Below are positions 14,942 to 23,334 of a DNA stretch of 51,471 nucleotides, piece by piece (position 1 is the first letter of the stretch; every line of letters starts with the position of its first letter). A program made the translations under genes and the position numbers. A model generated the notes under the pieces. It searched no databases. It was not told the DNA's origin and saw nothing but the letters and a program-made list of their open reading frames with translations. Source of the stretch: Hyphomicrobiales bacterium (GTDB lineage Bacteria > Pseudomonadota > Alphaproteobacteria > Rhizobiales > Rhizobiaceae); assembly GCA_900471605.1 (NCBI GenBank), contig UCEY01000057.1:1-51471 (forward strand), in the 5' to 3' direction.

Positions 14942-15666
14942 ACCGCGAATATCTGCGCTGGTACAGCCAGCGGCTCCATCGAGACATGGAACTCCTGGTG
15001 TTCGGCCATGCCGGCGCCAAGGTGCTGATGTTTCCGACCCGGGAAGGACGTTTCTGGGAATATGAAGAGCTCGGCGTCGTTGCAAGCCTTGGCGACAAGA
15101 TCCACGCCGGCCAGCTGCAGCTCTATTGCGTCGATGGGCTGGCGACCGAGACCTTCTACGACAAGCGGCAGCACCCTTCGGTGCGGATCCGCCGGCACGC
15201 GGCCTTCGAGGATTATATCCTCAACGAAGTCCTGCCGCTGATGGCCGACCGGAACGGACATGACTGCACGATCGCGCAGGGCTGCAGCCTCGGGGCCTTC
15301 CAGGCAGCCAGCATCGCCTTTCGCCATCCGCATCTGTTCCGCAAGCTCGTCGCTTTTTCGGGGCGCTACGACCTGACGCTCAAGGTGGAGGCCTTTGGCG
15401 ACCTGCTGGACGGCTATTACGACGATGCGGTCTATTTTCACACCCCGTCGCATTTCCTGCCCGGCATAACCTCCGGCGAGCAGCTCGACAGGCTGCGGCA
15501 GGTGGAGATCGTGCTGACCATCGGGGATGCCGACCCGTTCCTTGACAACAACCAGCATCTCAGCCGGGTTCTGTCCGAAAAGGGCGTCGGGCACCGGATG
15601 CATGTCTGGGAGGGGCGCGCCCATCGGGCAGGCGCCTGGCGCAGGATGGCGGCGCTTTATATCTGA
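14938..15666 (+). CDS. Putative esterase, alpha/beta-hydrolase (esterase D-like)
   Basis: 242 residues. The nucleophile elbow GCSLGAF (Ser117) lies in TIAQGCSLGAFQAASIAF. Conserved flanks are FGHAGAKVLMFPTREGRFWE at the N-terminus and a C-terminal His in EGRAHRAGAWRRM. The Asp of the triad is likely in TIGDADPFLDNN. Family members hydrolyse small acyl esters; the substrate is unknown. The start at 14938 overlaps the preceding esterase by 4 bp, so translation is coupled and the two hydrolases probably act on the same type of compound. Convergent with the TPR lipoprotein gene 17 bp on. Confidence 0.75.
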   Translation: MNREYLRWYSQRLHRDMELLVFGHAGAKVLMFPTREGRFWEYEELGVVASLGDKIHAGQLQLYCVDGLATETFYDKRQHPSVRIRRHAAFEDYILNEVLPLMADRNGHDCTIAQGCSLGAFQAASIAFRHPHLFRKLVAFSGRYDLTLKVEAFGDLLDGYYDDAVYFHTPSHFLPGITSGEQLDRLRQVEIVLTIGDADPFLDNNQHLSRVLSEKGVGHRMHVWEGRAHRAGAWRRMAALYI

Positions 15667-15683
15667 AACCGGGTGCGCCGACC

Positions 15684-16505
15684 CTAGCTGCTGGCGCGGG
15701 TGCGGGACGCGCCGTCCTGTGCCGGCTTGTAGTTCGGGTCGAGTCGCATGGCATGCGAATAGGACTTGTAGGCACGCCCCTTGTCGCCGCGGCGTTCGTA
15801 GACCAGCGCCTGGTTCGCCCAGGATTCGGCGAGCTTGTCGTTGAGCTCGATCGCGTGGTTGAAATCGGCGAACGCGTTGTCGTCGTCGTTGAGGGCGACA
15901 TAGGAAATGCCGCGGCCGTTATAGGGCTCTGGCGAATTCGGCGACAGCGAGATGGCCTTCGAGAAATCCTCGATCGCCTGGGCGTGCTGGCCGCGCAGCT
16001 GGTAGATCAGGCCGCGATTGTGCCAGGCGCGGCCATCGGTGGTCTCGAGCTGGATCGCCTTGTTGAAGTCGTTGAAGGCTTCATTGGTGCGGCCGGCCTG
16101 GCGATAGATATTGCCGCGGCCGATATAGGCGACGTCGTAGTTCGGGTTGATCTGGAGCGAGCGGTTGTAGTCGTTCGCCGCTTCGACGGGCTTGCCCATG
16201 TTGCGGTAGACGAGCGCCCGGTTGGCATAGGCCTGGTAGAATTGCGGATTGAGCTGGATGGCGCGGTTGAAGTCCTCCAGGGCGCGAGAAAATTCGCCGG
16301 CGCGTCCATAAGCGGTGCCACGGACGTTGTAGCCTTCCGGATCCTGCGGGCTGGAATTGATGACCGACGAAAGAGAAGCGATGTTCTCTTGCGACCCCTG
16401 GGCGCGGTCGACGGTGATCATGTCGGTGGAGGTCGTGGTCGCGCAGCCGGCAAGCGCCAGGAGGGCGATCAGTGCAACGGGCAGGGCAGGTTTGCTACGT
16501 GACAT
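15684..16505 (-). CDS. TPR-repeat lipoprotein
   Basis: About 273 residues from the start chosen at 16505. MSRSKPALPVALIALLALAG, then Cys, is a lipoprotein signal with lipobox LAGC, giving an outer- or inner-membrane-anchored protein. Six tetratricopeptide repeats follow, e.g. AYANRALVYRNMGKPVEAAN, AYIGRGNIYRQAGRTNEAFN, AWHNRGLIYQLRGQHAQAIE and SWANQALVYERRGDKGRAYK. TPRs mediate protein contacts. NlpI-like envelope scaffolds are the nearest known role, but the partner is unknown. The reading frame is open to 16613, but that would put 36 residues before the signal. Confidence 0.82.
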   Translation of the reverse strand: MSRSKPALPVALIALLALAGCATTTSTDMITVDRAQGSQENIASLSSVINSSPQDPEGYNVRGTAYGRAGEFSRALEDFNRAIQLNPQFYQAYANRALVYRNMGKPVEAANDYNRSLQINPNYDVAYIGRGNIYRQAGRTNEAFNDFNKAIQLETTDGRAWHNRGLIYQLRGQHAQAIEDFSKAISLSPNSPEPYNGRGISYVALNDDDNAFADFNHAIELNDKLAESWANQALVYERRGDKGRAYKSYSHAMRLDPNYKPAQDGASRTRASS

Positions 16506-16673
16506 TCTGGGCGAGAGGCCGGAAATTTGGGTTCCACGATCGAGAACGGCATATTTGGCGGCCATCAGGCGCATTTCCTCATGTCGGGCAAAGAGCGGTT
16601 TATTGTTCTGCATGTCGAAGTCCCAAAACCGTTTCAGATTCGGGCGAAATGCAGTCGGTGCTCAGACCAAATC

Positions 16674-16705
16674 AAAAAGAGCGGCGGCGCCCATGTCGCC
16701 ACCGC
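16674..16705 (-). terminator. Rho-independent terminator of rpsU
   Basis: On the minus strand GCGGTGGCG (16705-16697) pairs with CGCCGCCGC (16689-16681), nine pairs with one G-U, followed by TCTTTTT. It lies 37 bp beyond the rpsU stop. Confidence 0.85.
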
Positions 16706-16741
16706 CCTGAAAGCATACGAAAACGTCCAAAAAACGGCCGA

Positions 16742-16972
16742 TCAACGGGCCGGGCGCGCCGGAGCGGCAATCAGGCCTTCGCGCTGCATGCGCTTGCGGG
16801 CCAGCTTGCGAACGCGGCGAACAGCCTCGGCCTTTTCACGGGCGCGCTTCTGCGACGGCTTCTCGTAATAATCGCGCATCTTCATTTCACGGAAAATGCC
16901 TTCGCGCTGCATCTTCTTCTTGAGAGCGCGGAGCGCCTGATCAACGTTGTTGTCGCGGACAAGTACCTGCAC
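16742..16972 (-). CDS. rpsU: 30S ribosomal protein bS21
   Basis: 76 residues. MQVLVRDNNVDQALRALKKK and REGIFREMKMRDYYEKPSQK RAREKAEA, with an Arg-rich tail, are diagnostic of bS21, a late-assembling 30S subunit protein near the anti-Shine-Dalgarno region. It starts with GTG at 16972. A near-perfect 12-bp hairpin at 17001-17028 lies in its leader, about 28 nt from the start. It is a single-gene unit with its own terminator. Confidence 0.95.
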   Translation of the reverse strand: MQVLVRDNNVDQALRALKKKMQREGIFREMKMRDYYEKPSQKRAREKAEAVRRVRKLARKRMQREGLIAAPARPAR

Positions 16973-17000
16973 GTGAATCCCGTTCCTTTGGTTTTGTTGC

Positions 17001-17028
17001 TCGCCTGGATCGGTACGATTCGAGGCGA
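17001..17028 (-). promoter_or_regulatory. Leader hairpin of rpsU
   Basis: TCGCCT (17001-17006) pairs with AGGCGA (17023-17028), and GG plus ATCG pairs on to CGAT across a 3-nt loop with a single bulge. In the rpsU mRNA this long stem ends 28 nt before the GTG start, next to the ribosome-binding region. The remaining 17029-17319 sequence shows no gene and no clear site. Confidence 0.4.
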
Positions 17029-17319
17029 AAGAATAACGTCCGCTCGGCCTGGAGCCGTGCGATTGATGACGGCAGATAGCAGAAGAGATACGGGAAGTCC
17101 AGACGCATTAAGGACGATTGCGCCATTTCGGCGGCGTTTTGCGGAGGTGACGCCAAATGTGAAGAGCCTGTCTCGGTTCGCGGCAAGAGTGTGGCAGATC
17201 CGGGCGCTGCCGGTTCGCGCGGTTATTCCTCGCCGATTTTCACAATGCGCGGCCGGGCGGCGCGACCGGGCTCGCGCATGGCTGGCGGAGGATTTGGCCC
17301 GTGTCGATGGAGGGGGCGA

Positions 17320-17349
17320 ATGCGTCGCAATAGAGCCATTGCGACGCAT
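17320..17349. promoter_or_regulatory. Perfect 12-bp inverted repeat upstream of the sox operon
   Basis: ATGCGTCGCAAT (17320-17331) and ATTGCGACGCAT (17338-17349) are exact reverse complements separated by 6 bp. The repeat lies 79 bp before the soxB start. Its size and symmetry fit a dimeric regulator (for example GntR, LysR or AraC type). No candidate regulator gene lies next to the operon. Confidence 0.55.
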
Positions 17350-17428
17350 ATTGATTTGCGATGGGTATGGCACTACCCAAAAGCCGCCCCCGCGATCGGG
17401 GCTGACGATCCGAGGAGTTTGAGGCGAG

Positions 17429-18682
17429 ATGCGCAGATATTCGGTTTTCGCCGTCGCCCGCGAGGCGATGCGTGCCCACAAGGGCTGGGAGGCGCAGTGG
17501 TCCTCGCCGGAGCCGCGCAGCGCTTACGACGTGATCATCGTCGGGGCAGGCGGACATGGTCTCGGAGCTGCCTATTACCTGGCCAAGGAACACGGCATCA
17601 CCAATGTCGCGGTGATCGAAAAGGGCTGGCTCGGCGGCGGCAATACCGGCCGCAACACGACGATCATCCGCTCCAACTATCTCTATGAAGAGAGCATGGA
17701 CATCTACGAGCATTCGCTGAAGCTCTGGGAGGGGCTGAGCCAGGACCTCAATTACAATGTCATGTATTCTCCGCGCGGCGTGATGATGCTCTCGCACAAC
17801 ACGCACGACATGCAGAGCTTCAAGCGCCATATCAATGCTAACCGGCTCTACGGCATCGACAACGAATGGCTGACCCCGGAAGAGGCCAAGGCCTATGTTC
17901 CGGTTCTCGATATCGCCAAGACGGCGCGCTACCCGATCAACGGCGCGGCGCTCCAGCGGCGCGGCGGCACCGCCCGCCACGATGCCGTCGCATGGGGTTA
18001 TGCCCGTGCCGCATCCGATCGCGGCGTCCACATCATCCAGAACTGCGAGGTCACCGGCATCCGCCGCGGACCGAACGGCGAGGTTCTGGGCGTCGAAACA
18101 TCGAAGGGCTTTATCGGCGCCAAGAAGATCGGCGTTTCGGCGGCCGGACATTCCTCCGTGGTGATGGAAATGGCGGGCGTGCGCGTGCCGCTCCACAGCA
18201 CGCCGCTGCAGGCGCTGGTGTCGGAGCCGCTGAAGCCGATCTTTCCCTGCGTCGTGATGTCGAACACGGTGCATGCCTATATCTCGCAGTCGGACAAGGG
18301 CGAGCTCGTGATCGGCGCCGGCACCGACCAGTACAATTCCTATTCCCAGACCGGCGGCCTGCAGATCATCACCCATACGCTCGACGCCATCTGCGAGCTT
18401 TTCCCGATCTTCCGGCGGGTCAAGATGATGCGCCAGTGGGGCGGCATTACCGACAACACGCCGGATCGTTCGCCGATCCAGGGTGTGACGCCGGTTCCGG
18501 GCCTGTTCGTCAATTGCGGCTGGGGGACCGGCGGCTTCAAGGCGACGCCGGGTTCGGCCAACCTTTTCGCCCACCTGATCGCCAGGGGCGAGCCGCACCG
18601 GCTGGCGGCGGGGCTGACGCTTGACCGGTTCCGCACCGGGAGGCTGATCGACGAAGCGGCAGCCGCCGCCGTTGCGCATTAA
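17429..18682 (+). CDS. soxB: Sarcosine oxidase beta subunit
   Basis: 417 residues. An FAD/NAD-binding motif YDVIIVGAGGHGLGAAYYLA occupies residues 33-52. The DAO-type fold continues with GGGNTGRNTTIIRSNYLYEE. His184 in GGTARHDAVAWGYA is the position where this family covalently binds FMN. WGGITDNTPDRSPIQG and NCGWGTGGFKATPGSA complete the flavin site. With SoxA, SoxD and SoxG it oxidatively demethylates sarcosine to glycine, passing the methyl group to tetrahydrofolate and producing H2O2. GAGGAG at 17411-17416 precedes the ATG. It heads the soxBDAG operon. Confidence 0.96.
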   Translation: MRRYSVFAVAREAMRAHKGWEAQWSSPEPRSAYDVIIVGAGGHGLGAAYYLAKEHGITNVAVIEKGWLGGGNTGRNTTIIRSNYLYEESMDIYEHSLKLWEGLSQDLNYNVMYSPRGVMMLSHNTHDMQSFKRHINANRLYGIDNEWLTPEEAKAYVPVLDIAKTARYPINGAALQRRGGTARHDAVAWGYARAASDRGVHIIQNCEVTGIRRGPNGEVLGVETSKGFIGAKKIGVSAAGHSSVVMEMAGVRVPLHSTPLQALVSEPLKPIFPCVVMSNTVHAYISQSDKGELVIGAGTDQYNSYSQTGGLQIITHTLDAICELFPIFRRVKMMRQWGGITDNTPDRSPIQGVTPVPGLFVNCGWGTGGFKATPGSANLFAHLIARGEPHRLAAGLTLDRFRTGRLIDEAAAAAVAH

Positions 18683-18697
18683 AACAGGGACATCAAG

Positions 18698-19039
18698 ATG
18701 CTGCTGATCCATTGCCCCTATTGCGAGGAAGATCGCTCCGAACTCGAATTCCGATGGGCCGGCGAGGCGCATATCGCGCGGCCGGAGAATATCGCGGCGA
18801 TCTCGGACGAGGAGTTCGCGGAATATTTCTTCCTGCGCAACAACGAAAAGGGCCTCACCTATGAGCGCTGGCGGCATATCCATGGCTGCGGCCGTTTCTT
18901 CAACGCGGCCCGCGACACCGTGAGCGACAGGTTCCTGACCACCTACAAGGCGGGCCTGCCGAAACAGGTGCTGCCGGAAACAGGGGCGTCCGAAAAGACC
19001 GTCGAGACCTATGAAGCAACCGAGGGAGACGCACGATGA
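18698..19039 (+). CDS. soxD: Sarcosine oxidase delta subunit
   Basis: 113 residues. IHCPYC near the N-terminus with HIHGCGRFFNAARDTVSDRF about 55 residues on gives the Cys/Cys/His/Cys set that binds zinc in heterotetrameric sarcosine oxidase delta. The typical partner surface EEFAEYFFLRNNEKG lies between them. It begins 15 bp after soxB and overlaps the soxA start by 4 bp (ATGA). Confidence 0.95.
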   Translation: MLLIHCPYCEEDRSELEFRWAGEAHIARPENIAAISDEEFAEYFFLRNNEKGLTYERWRHIHGCGRFFNAARDTVSDRFLTTYKAGLPKQVLPETGASEKTVETYEATEGDAR

Positions 19040-22011
19040 GCGCTTCCTCCAATTCCGGCGCTTACCGAATCAAGGGTGCGGGACGTTTGACGCCGGCCCG
19101 CACGGCGCGTTTCACCTTCGACGGCAAGAGCTATACCGCGCTGGAAGGCGATACCGTCGCCTCGGCGCTCCTGGCGCATGGCGTCCATCTGCTCGGCCGT
19201 TCGTTCAAATACCACCGTCCGCGCGGCATTCTGTCCGCCGGGCCGGAGGAGCCGAATGCGCTGATCGACGTGTCGCGCGACGCGGCCCGGCGCCAGCCGA
19301 ACGTGCGCGCGACGGTGCAGGAAGTGTTCGATGGGGCGAAGATCGCCTCGCAGAACCGCTGGCCGTCGCTGAAGTTCGATGTCGGGGCGATCAACAATCT
19401 CTTCTCGCCGTTCTTCGCGGCCGGTTTCTACTACAAGACCTTCATGTGGCCGCGGGAGGCCTGGGTGAAGGTCTATGAACCCTTCATCCGCCGCGCGGCC
19501 GGCCTCGGCGTCGCGCCGACGGAGGAGGACCCGGATCACTATGCCAGCCGCTACGCCCATTGCGACGTGCTGATTGCAGGCGCCGGCGTGGCCGGCCTGA
19601 CGGCGGCGCTTTCGGCCGCCGCCACGGGGCAAAGCGTTTTCCTCGTCGACGAGCAGCCGCAAGTGGGCGGGGCGCTGCATTACGATGCCGCGACCACGAT
19701 CGACGGGCAGAACGGCTACGACTGGGCGCAGAGGACGGCGGCGAAGCTGCGGGCGATGCCGAACGTCACCGTGCTGACCCGCACGACCGTGTTCGGTTAC
19801 TACAACCACGGCTTCCTCGGCCTCGTGGAACGGGTGACCGACCATGTCGCGAAGCCGGGCAAGGATTTGCCGCGCGAGCGGCTGTGGCAGGTGCGGGCAA
19901 AACGGGTGGTGCTGGCGACCGGTTCGATCGAACGGCACATGGTATTCGCCAACAACGACCGGCCAGGCATCATGCTGGCGTCCGCGGCGCGCACCTTCCT
20001 CAACCATCACGGCGTCGCGGTCGGCAGACAGGTCGGCGTCTATACGGCACATGATTCGGCTTACGAGGCTGCTTTCGACCTGAAGCGGGCGGGCGTCTCC
20101 ATCGCGGCGATCGTCGACAACCGTCCCGATCCCAGCGAGGCGCTGCTGGCGGAAGCCCGCGCACTCGGCATTTCCGTGCTGAGCGGCCATGCGGTGACCG
20201 ATACCGGCGGGCGGCTGCGGACCTCCTCGATGACCGTGGCGCGCAACGGCGGCGGCGATGCCCGCAAGATCGCCGTCGACGCGCTGATCGTCTCGGCCGG
20301 CTGGACGCCCTCCGTGCATCTGTTCTCGCAATCGCGCGGGAAGCTCCGGTTCGACGAGGCCAACCAGCGTTTCCTGCCGGATATCTATGCGCAGGACTGC
20401 GTCTCGATCGGCGCCTGCAACGGCACGGACGATCTGGCTGAGCTGATCGGCGAGGCGATCGCGGCCGGTGGCGGTTCGGTGGCGCTGTCCGGCGAGAACC
20501 GGTTCGAATGGACCGGCGGCATGATCGGTGCTGCCGAAGGGGCGGGGCCTGATACCACCGTCAAGGCTTTCGTCGATTTCCAGCACGACGTGACCGCCAA
20601 GGATATCCGCCTTGCGGTGCGCGAGGGCATGCACTCGATCGAGCATATCAAGCGCTTCACTACCAATGGCATGGCCTCCGACCAGGGCAAGCTTTCCAAC
20701 ATGCACGGCCTTGCCATCGCGGCCGAAATGCTCGACCGGCCGATCCCGAAGGTGGGCCTGACGACATTCCGCGCCCCCTATACGCCGGTGACCTACGGCA
20801 CGCTGGTCGGCCATTCGCGCGGCGAATTGTTCGACCCGGCGCGCAAGACGCCGATGCACGCGCTCGAAACGGCGGAGGGCGCCGAGTTCGAGGATGTCGG
20901 CAACTGGAAACGCGCCTGGTATTACCCGAAGCGCGGCGAGGACATGCTGGCCGCCGTCAACCGCGAGTGCCGTACGGTGCGCGAGGTGGCGGGCGTGTTC
21001 AACGGCTCGACGCTTGGCAAGATCGAGGTTGTCGGGCCGGACGCTGCGGAATTCCTCAATCTTCTCTACACGAATGCGTGGGGCAACCTGAAGCCCGGCA
21101 AGAGCCGCTACGGGATCATGACCCGGGAGGACGGGTTCGTGTACGACGACGGCGTCGTCGGCCGGCTCGCCGAAGACCGGTTCCATGTGACGACCACGAC
21201 CGGCGGCGCGCCGCGCGTGCTGCATCACATGGAAGATTACCTGCAGACGGAGTTCCCGCATCTGCGCGTCTGGCTGACCTCCACCACGGAGCAATGGGCG
21301 GTCATCGCCGTGCAGGGTCCGAAGGCGCGCGAGATCATCGAGCCCTTCGTCGAGGGCGTCGATCTCTCTAACGAAGCCTTCCCGCATATGAGCGTGGCGG
21401 AATGCTCGGTGATGGGCGCGCCGGCACGGCTGTTCCGCGTCTCGTTCACCGGCGAGCTCGGTTACGAAATCAACGTGCCGGCGGATTACGGCCCGGCGGT
21501 GTGGAAGGCGATCTGGGAGCGGGCCGAGCCGATGGGCGCCTGCCTCTACGGCACCGAGACCATGCACGTGCTGCGCGCCGAAAAGGGCTATATCATCGTC
21601 GGCCAGGATACGGACGGCACGGTGACGCCGGACGATGCCGGGCTTGCCTGGGCCGTCTCTTCCAAGAAGCCGGATTTCGTCGGCATTCGCGGGCTGAAGC
21701 GTCCCGACCTGGTGCGCGAGGGCCGCAAGCAGCTCGTTGGCCTCCTGACCAAGGATCCGAATGTGGTGCTGGAAGAGGGCGGCCAGATCGTCGTCGATCC
21801 GAACCAGCCCAAGCCGATGACCATGCTTGGCCATGTCACCTCCGCCTACTGGTCGGAAAATTGCGGCCGCTCGATCGCGCTCGCCCTGGTCGCCGGCGGC
21901 CGGGCGCGGATGGGAGAGACACTTTATGTGCCGCTCGCCGACCGGACGATCGAGGTGGAAGTGACCGACATGGTGTTCTTCGACAAGCAGGGAGGCCGTA
22001 TCCATGGCTGA
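19036..22011 (+). CDS. soxA: Sarcosine oxidase alpha subunit
   Basis: 991 residues, the full family length. The N-terminal 2Fe-2S-ferredoxin-like fold lacks the iron cysteines (GRSFKYHRPRGILSAGPEEP, residues 55-75). The NAD-binding domain begins CDVLIAGAGVAGLTAALSAA (about residue 178), and the C-terminal aminomethyltransferase-like folate domain (GVFNGSTLGKIEVVGPDAAE, about 655; RVSFTGELGYEINVPADYGP) binds tetrahydrofolate. It holds FAD/NAD and shares the FMN site with SoxB. It overlaps soxG by 8 bp. Confidence 0.96.
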   Translation: MSASSNSGAYRIKGAGRLTPARTARFTFDGKSYTALEGDTVASALLAHGVHLLGRSFKYHRPRGILSAGPEEPNALIDVSRDAARRQPNVRATVQEVFDGAKIASQNRWPSLKFDVGAINNLFSPFFAAGFYYKTFMWPREAWVKVYEPFIRRAAGLGVAPTEEDPDHYASRYAHCDVLIAGAGVAGLTAALSAAATGQSVFLVDEQPQVGGALHYDAATTIDGQNGYDWAQRTAAKLRAMPNVTVLTRTTVFGYYNHGFLGLVERVTDHVAKPGKDLPRERLWQVRAKRVVLATGSIERHMVFANNDRPGIMLASAARTFLNHHGVAVGRQVGVYTAHDSAYEAAFDLKRAGVSIAAIVDNRPDPSEALLAEARALGISVLSGHAVTDTGGRLRTSSMTVARNGGGDARKIAVDALIVSAGWTPSVHLFSQSRGKLRFDEANQRFLPDIYAQDCVSIGACNGTDDLAELIGEAIAAGGGSVALSGENRFEWTGGMIGAAEGAGPDTTVKAFVDFQHDVTAKDIRLAVREGMHSIEHIKRFTTNGMASDQGKLSNMHGLAIAAEMLDRPIPKVGLTTFRAPYTPVTYGTLVGHSRGELFDPARKTPMHALETAEGAEFEDVGNWKRAWYYPKRGEDMLAAVNRECRTVREVAGVFNGSTLGKIEVVGPDAAEFLNLLYTNAWGNLKPGKSRYGIMTREDGFVYDDGVVGRLAEDRFHVTTTTGGAPRVLHHMEDYLQTEFPHLRVWLTSTTEQWAVIAVQGPKAREIIEPFVEGVDLSNEAFPHMSVAECSVMGAPARLFRVSFTGELGYEINVPADYGPAVWKAIWERAEPMGACLYGTETMHVLRAEKGYIIVGQDTDGTVTPDDAGLAWAVSSKKPDFVGIRGLKRPDLVREGRKQLVGLLTKDPNVVLEEGGQIVVDPNQPKPMTMLGHVTSAYWSENCGRSIALALVAGGRARMGETLYVPLADRTIEVEVTDMVFFDKQGGRIHG

Positions 22012-22567
22012 TCATATCGCCGTCCGCACGCTTCCGCTTACCGGCTTCCATGGCGGCTCATCGGCCGTCCGGCTCGAGGCGGCGGCGCCTGCCGAACGCA
22101 TTTCGCTGCGCGTCAGGGCCGAGGATGTCGCCGCCCTTTCGGGGCCGCTTGGCATCGATCTGCCGGTGAAACCGAAGACCTCGTCTTCCGACAACGGTCG
22201 CACGGCGCTCTGGCTCGGGCCGGACGAATGGCTGGTGATCGCAGAAGGCGGCAGCGATGTCGGTAACAGCCTGATGCAGGCCGCGAAGAATTCCGGTGCG
22301 CTGCATTCGGCAGCCGATGTCTCCCACCGCAATACGGCGATCCTCGTTTCAGGGCAGGGCGCGGCGGCGGCGATCAATGCGGGCTGCCCGCAGGACCTGT
22401 CGCTAAAAGCGTTTCCCGTCGGGGCGTGCTCGCGAACCGTTCTCGGCAAGGTGGAGATCGTGCTCTTGAGGACGGCGGAAGAGGCGTTCCGGGTGGAAGT
22501 CTGGCGGTCGTTTTCAGACTATGCGTTCGGGCTTTTGGCCGAGGGCGCGCAGGACGCTGCGGTATAA
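22004..22567 (+). CDS. soxG: Sarcosine oxidase gamma subunit
   Basis: 187 residues. GRTALWLGPDEWLVIAEGG and the DVSHRNTAILVSGQGAAAAI plus CPQDLSLKAFPVGACSRTVL segments are typical of SoxG, a folate-domain-like subunit that completes the tetramer. It overlaps soxA by 8 bp, indicating coupled translation. No glyA, purU or serine dehydratase gene follows, unlike many sox clusters. Confidence 0.93.
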   Translation: MADHIAVRTLPLTGFHGGSSAVRLEAAAPAERISLRVRAEDVAALSGPLGIDLPVKPKTSSSDNGRTALWLGPDEWLVIAEGGSDVGNSLMQAAKNSGALHSAADVSHRNTAILVSGQGAAAAINAGCPQDLSLKAFPVGACSRTVLGKVEIVLLRTAEEAFRVEVWRSFSDYAFGLLAEGAQDAAV

Positions 22568-22632
22568 GACGATAGCCTCACTTGACTTGCGCGGCGGGAA
22601 CCGCACTCTCCTTCAAGCAAGGGGAGGATCTC

Positions 22633-22941
22633 ATGGGACAATTTACACTGATGGCGATTGCCGTCGTCGCCGCGGTGATCGGCGGGGCGATCGCAGCAAG
22701 GCTTGCCGGGATCGAGATCTGGAAAGGGGCGCTGGTCGGTGGCTGCGCGTCGATTGCGGGCGTGCTCGCCTTCTTCGCCCCGGGGATCGACCGGAACCTC
22801 TCAATCCCAATGGCCGGCCTGATCGCTGCCGGCATTTCCGGCTCGGCCGTCGGCCTGACGCCGGCGCGCACCGCCAATATCGCCATCGGTGCCGCCCTGC
22901 CGCCGCTTATCGGTTTCGTGCTGATGGAAATGGGCGTTTAG
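22633..22941 (+). CDS. Hypothetical small membrane protein (102 residues)
   Basis: Four hydrophobic stretches (FTLMAIAVVAAVIGGAIAAR; GALVGGCASIAGVLAFFAPG; PMAGLIAAGISGSAVGL; NIAIGAALPPLIGFVLMEMG) make nearly the whole protein membrane-embedded, with glycine/alanine-rich helices. The start at 22633 is fixed by GGGGAGG (22621-22626 region) 6 bp upstream; the frame is open to 22582 without such a site. It is 65 bp after soxG and may be read through from it. No family recognised. Confidence 0.6.
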   Translation: MGQFTLMAIAVVAAVIGGAIAARLAGIEIWKGALVGGCASIAGVLAFFAPGIDRNLSIPMAGLIAAGISGSAVGLTPARTANIAIGAALPPLIGFVLMEMGV

Positions 22942-22951
22942 ACAACGCGGG

Positions 22952-23080
22952 TCATTCGCCGGGCTGGCGGGACTTGTGCTTGCGGTCGAGGTCCCATTCG
23001 TGCAGGCGATAGGCCGTGTAGGCGATGATCCCGATGATCGCCGGCATTCCGAACGAGACGAAAAGCCATTCTGCCGTCAT
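22952..23080 (-). CDS. Hypothetical 42-residue single-span membrane protein
   Basis: MTAEWLFVSFGMPAIIGIIA, then YTAYRLHEWDLDRKHKSRQP: one membrane span followed by a basic cytoplasmic tail. GAGGAGA lies just upstream of the ATG at 23080, which overlaps the stop of the 85-residue gene by 4 bp (ATGA). The tight coupling supports expression. Unknown function. Confidence 0.55.
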   Translation of the reverse strand: MTAEWLFVSFGMPAIIGIIAYTAYRLHEWDLDRKHKSRQPGE

Positions 23081-23334
23081 GCCAGTCTCCTCAGGGTTAG
23101 CCTCGCCAAGTAATGTAGGAAGACCGCAATCATGAGCCAACCTAAAAAATATCCTACCACAGCGATGCCGAACTGGGTACCGACATTGCCGATGCCATAA
23201 AGCATCGCCGCAACCGGTGTGACGACGCCGACCGTGACGCAGGCTGTCGAGGCTCGATCGAAGGCATTCGCCAGGAGCTTCGTCTGCTCGATCTCGGCTA
23301 GGTTCAGGTCGCTCAAATCTCCCAGCCCTTCCAT
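23077..23334 (-). CDS. Hypothetical 85-residue membrane protein
   Basis: A charged N-terminal helix (DLNLAEIEQTKLLANAFDRA) precedes two hydrophobic segments (TACVTVGVVTPVAAMLYGIG and FGIAVVGYFLGWLMIAVFLH) and a basic end (YLARLTLRRLA). The ATG at 23334 lies inside the end of the DUF2332-type gene (22-bp overlap). The following 42-residue gene overlaps by 4 bp. The two may form a small membrane complex; this is inferred from the overlap alone. No family recognised. Confidence 0.55.
   Translation of the reverse strand: MEGLGDLSDLNLAEIEQTKLLANAFDRASTACVTVGVVTPVAAMLYGIGNVGTQFGIAVVGYFLGWLMIAVFLHYLARLTLRRLA

Noticed and set aside
17050..17319. Extra gene in the rpsU-soxB gap
   Set aside because: Open frames exist on both strands but none has a ribosome site, family motif or coding-like composition.
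19009..22005. 998-residue minus-strand frame opposite soxA
   Set aside because: Arg/His/Gly-rich shadow of a confidently identified gene, with no recognisable domains.
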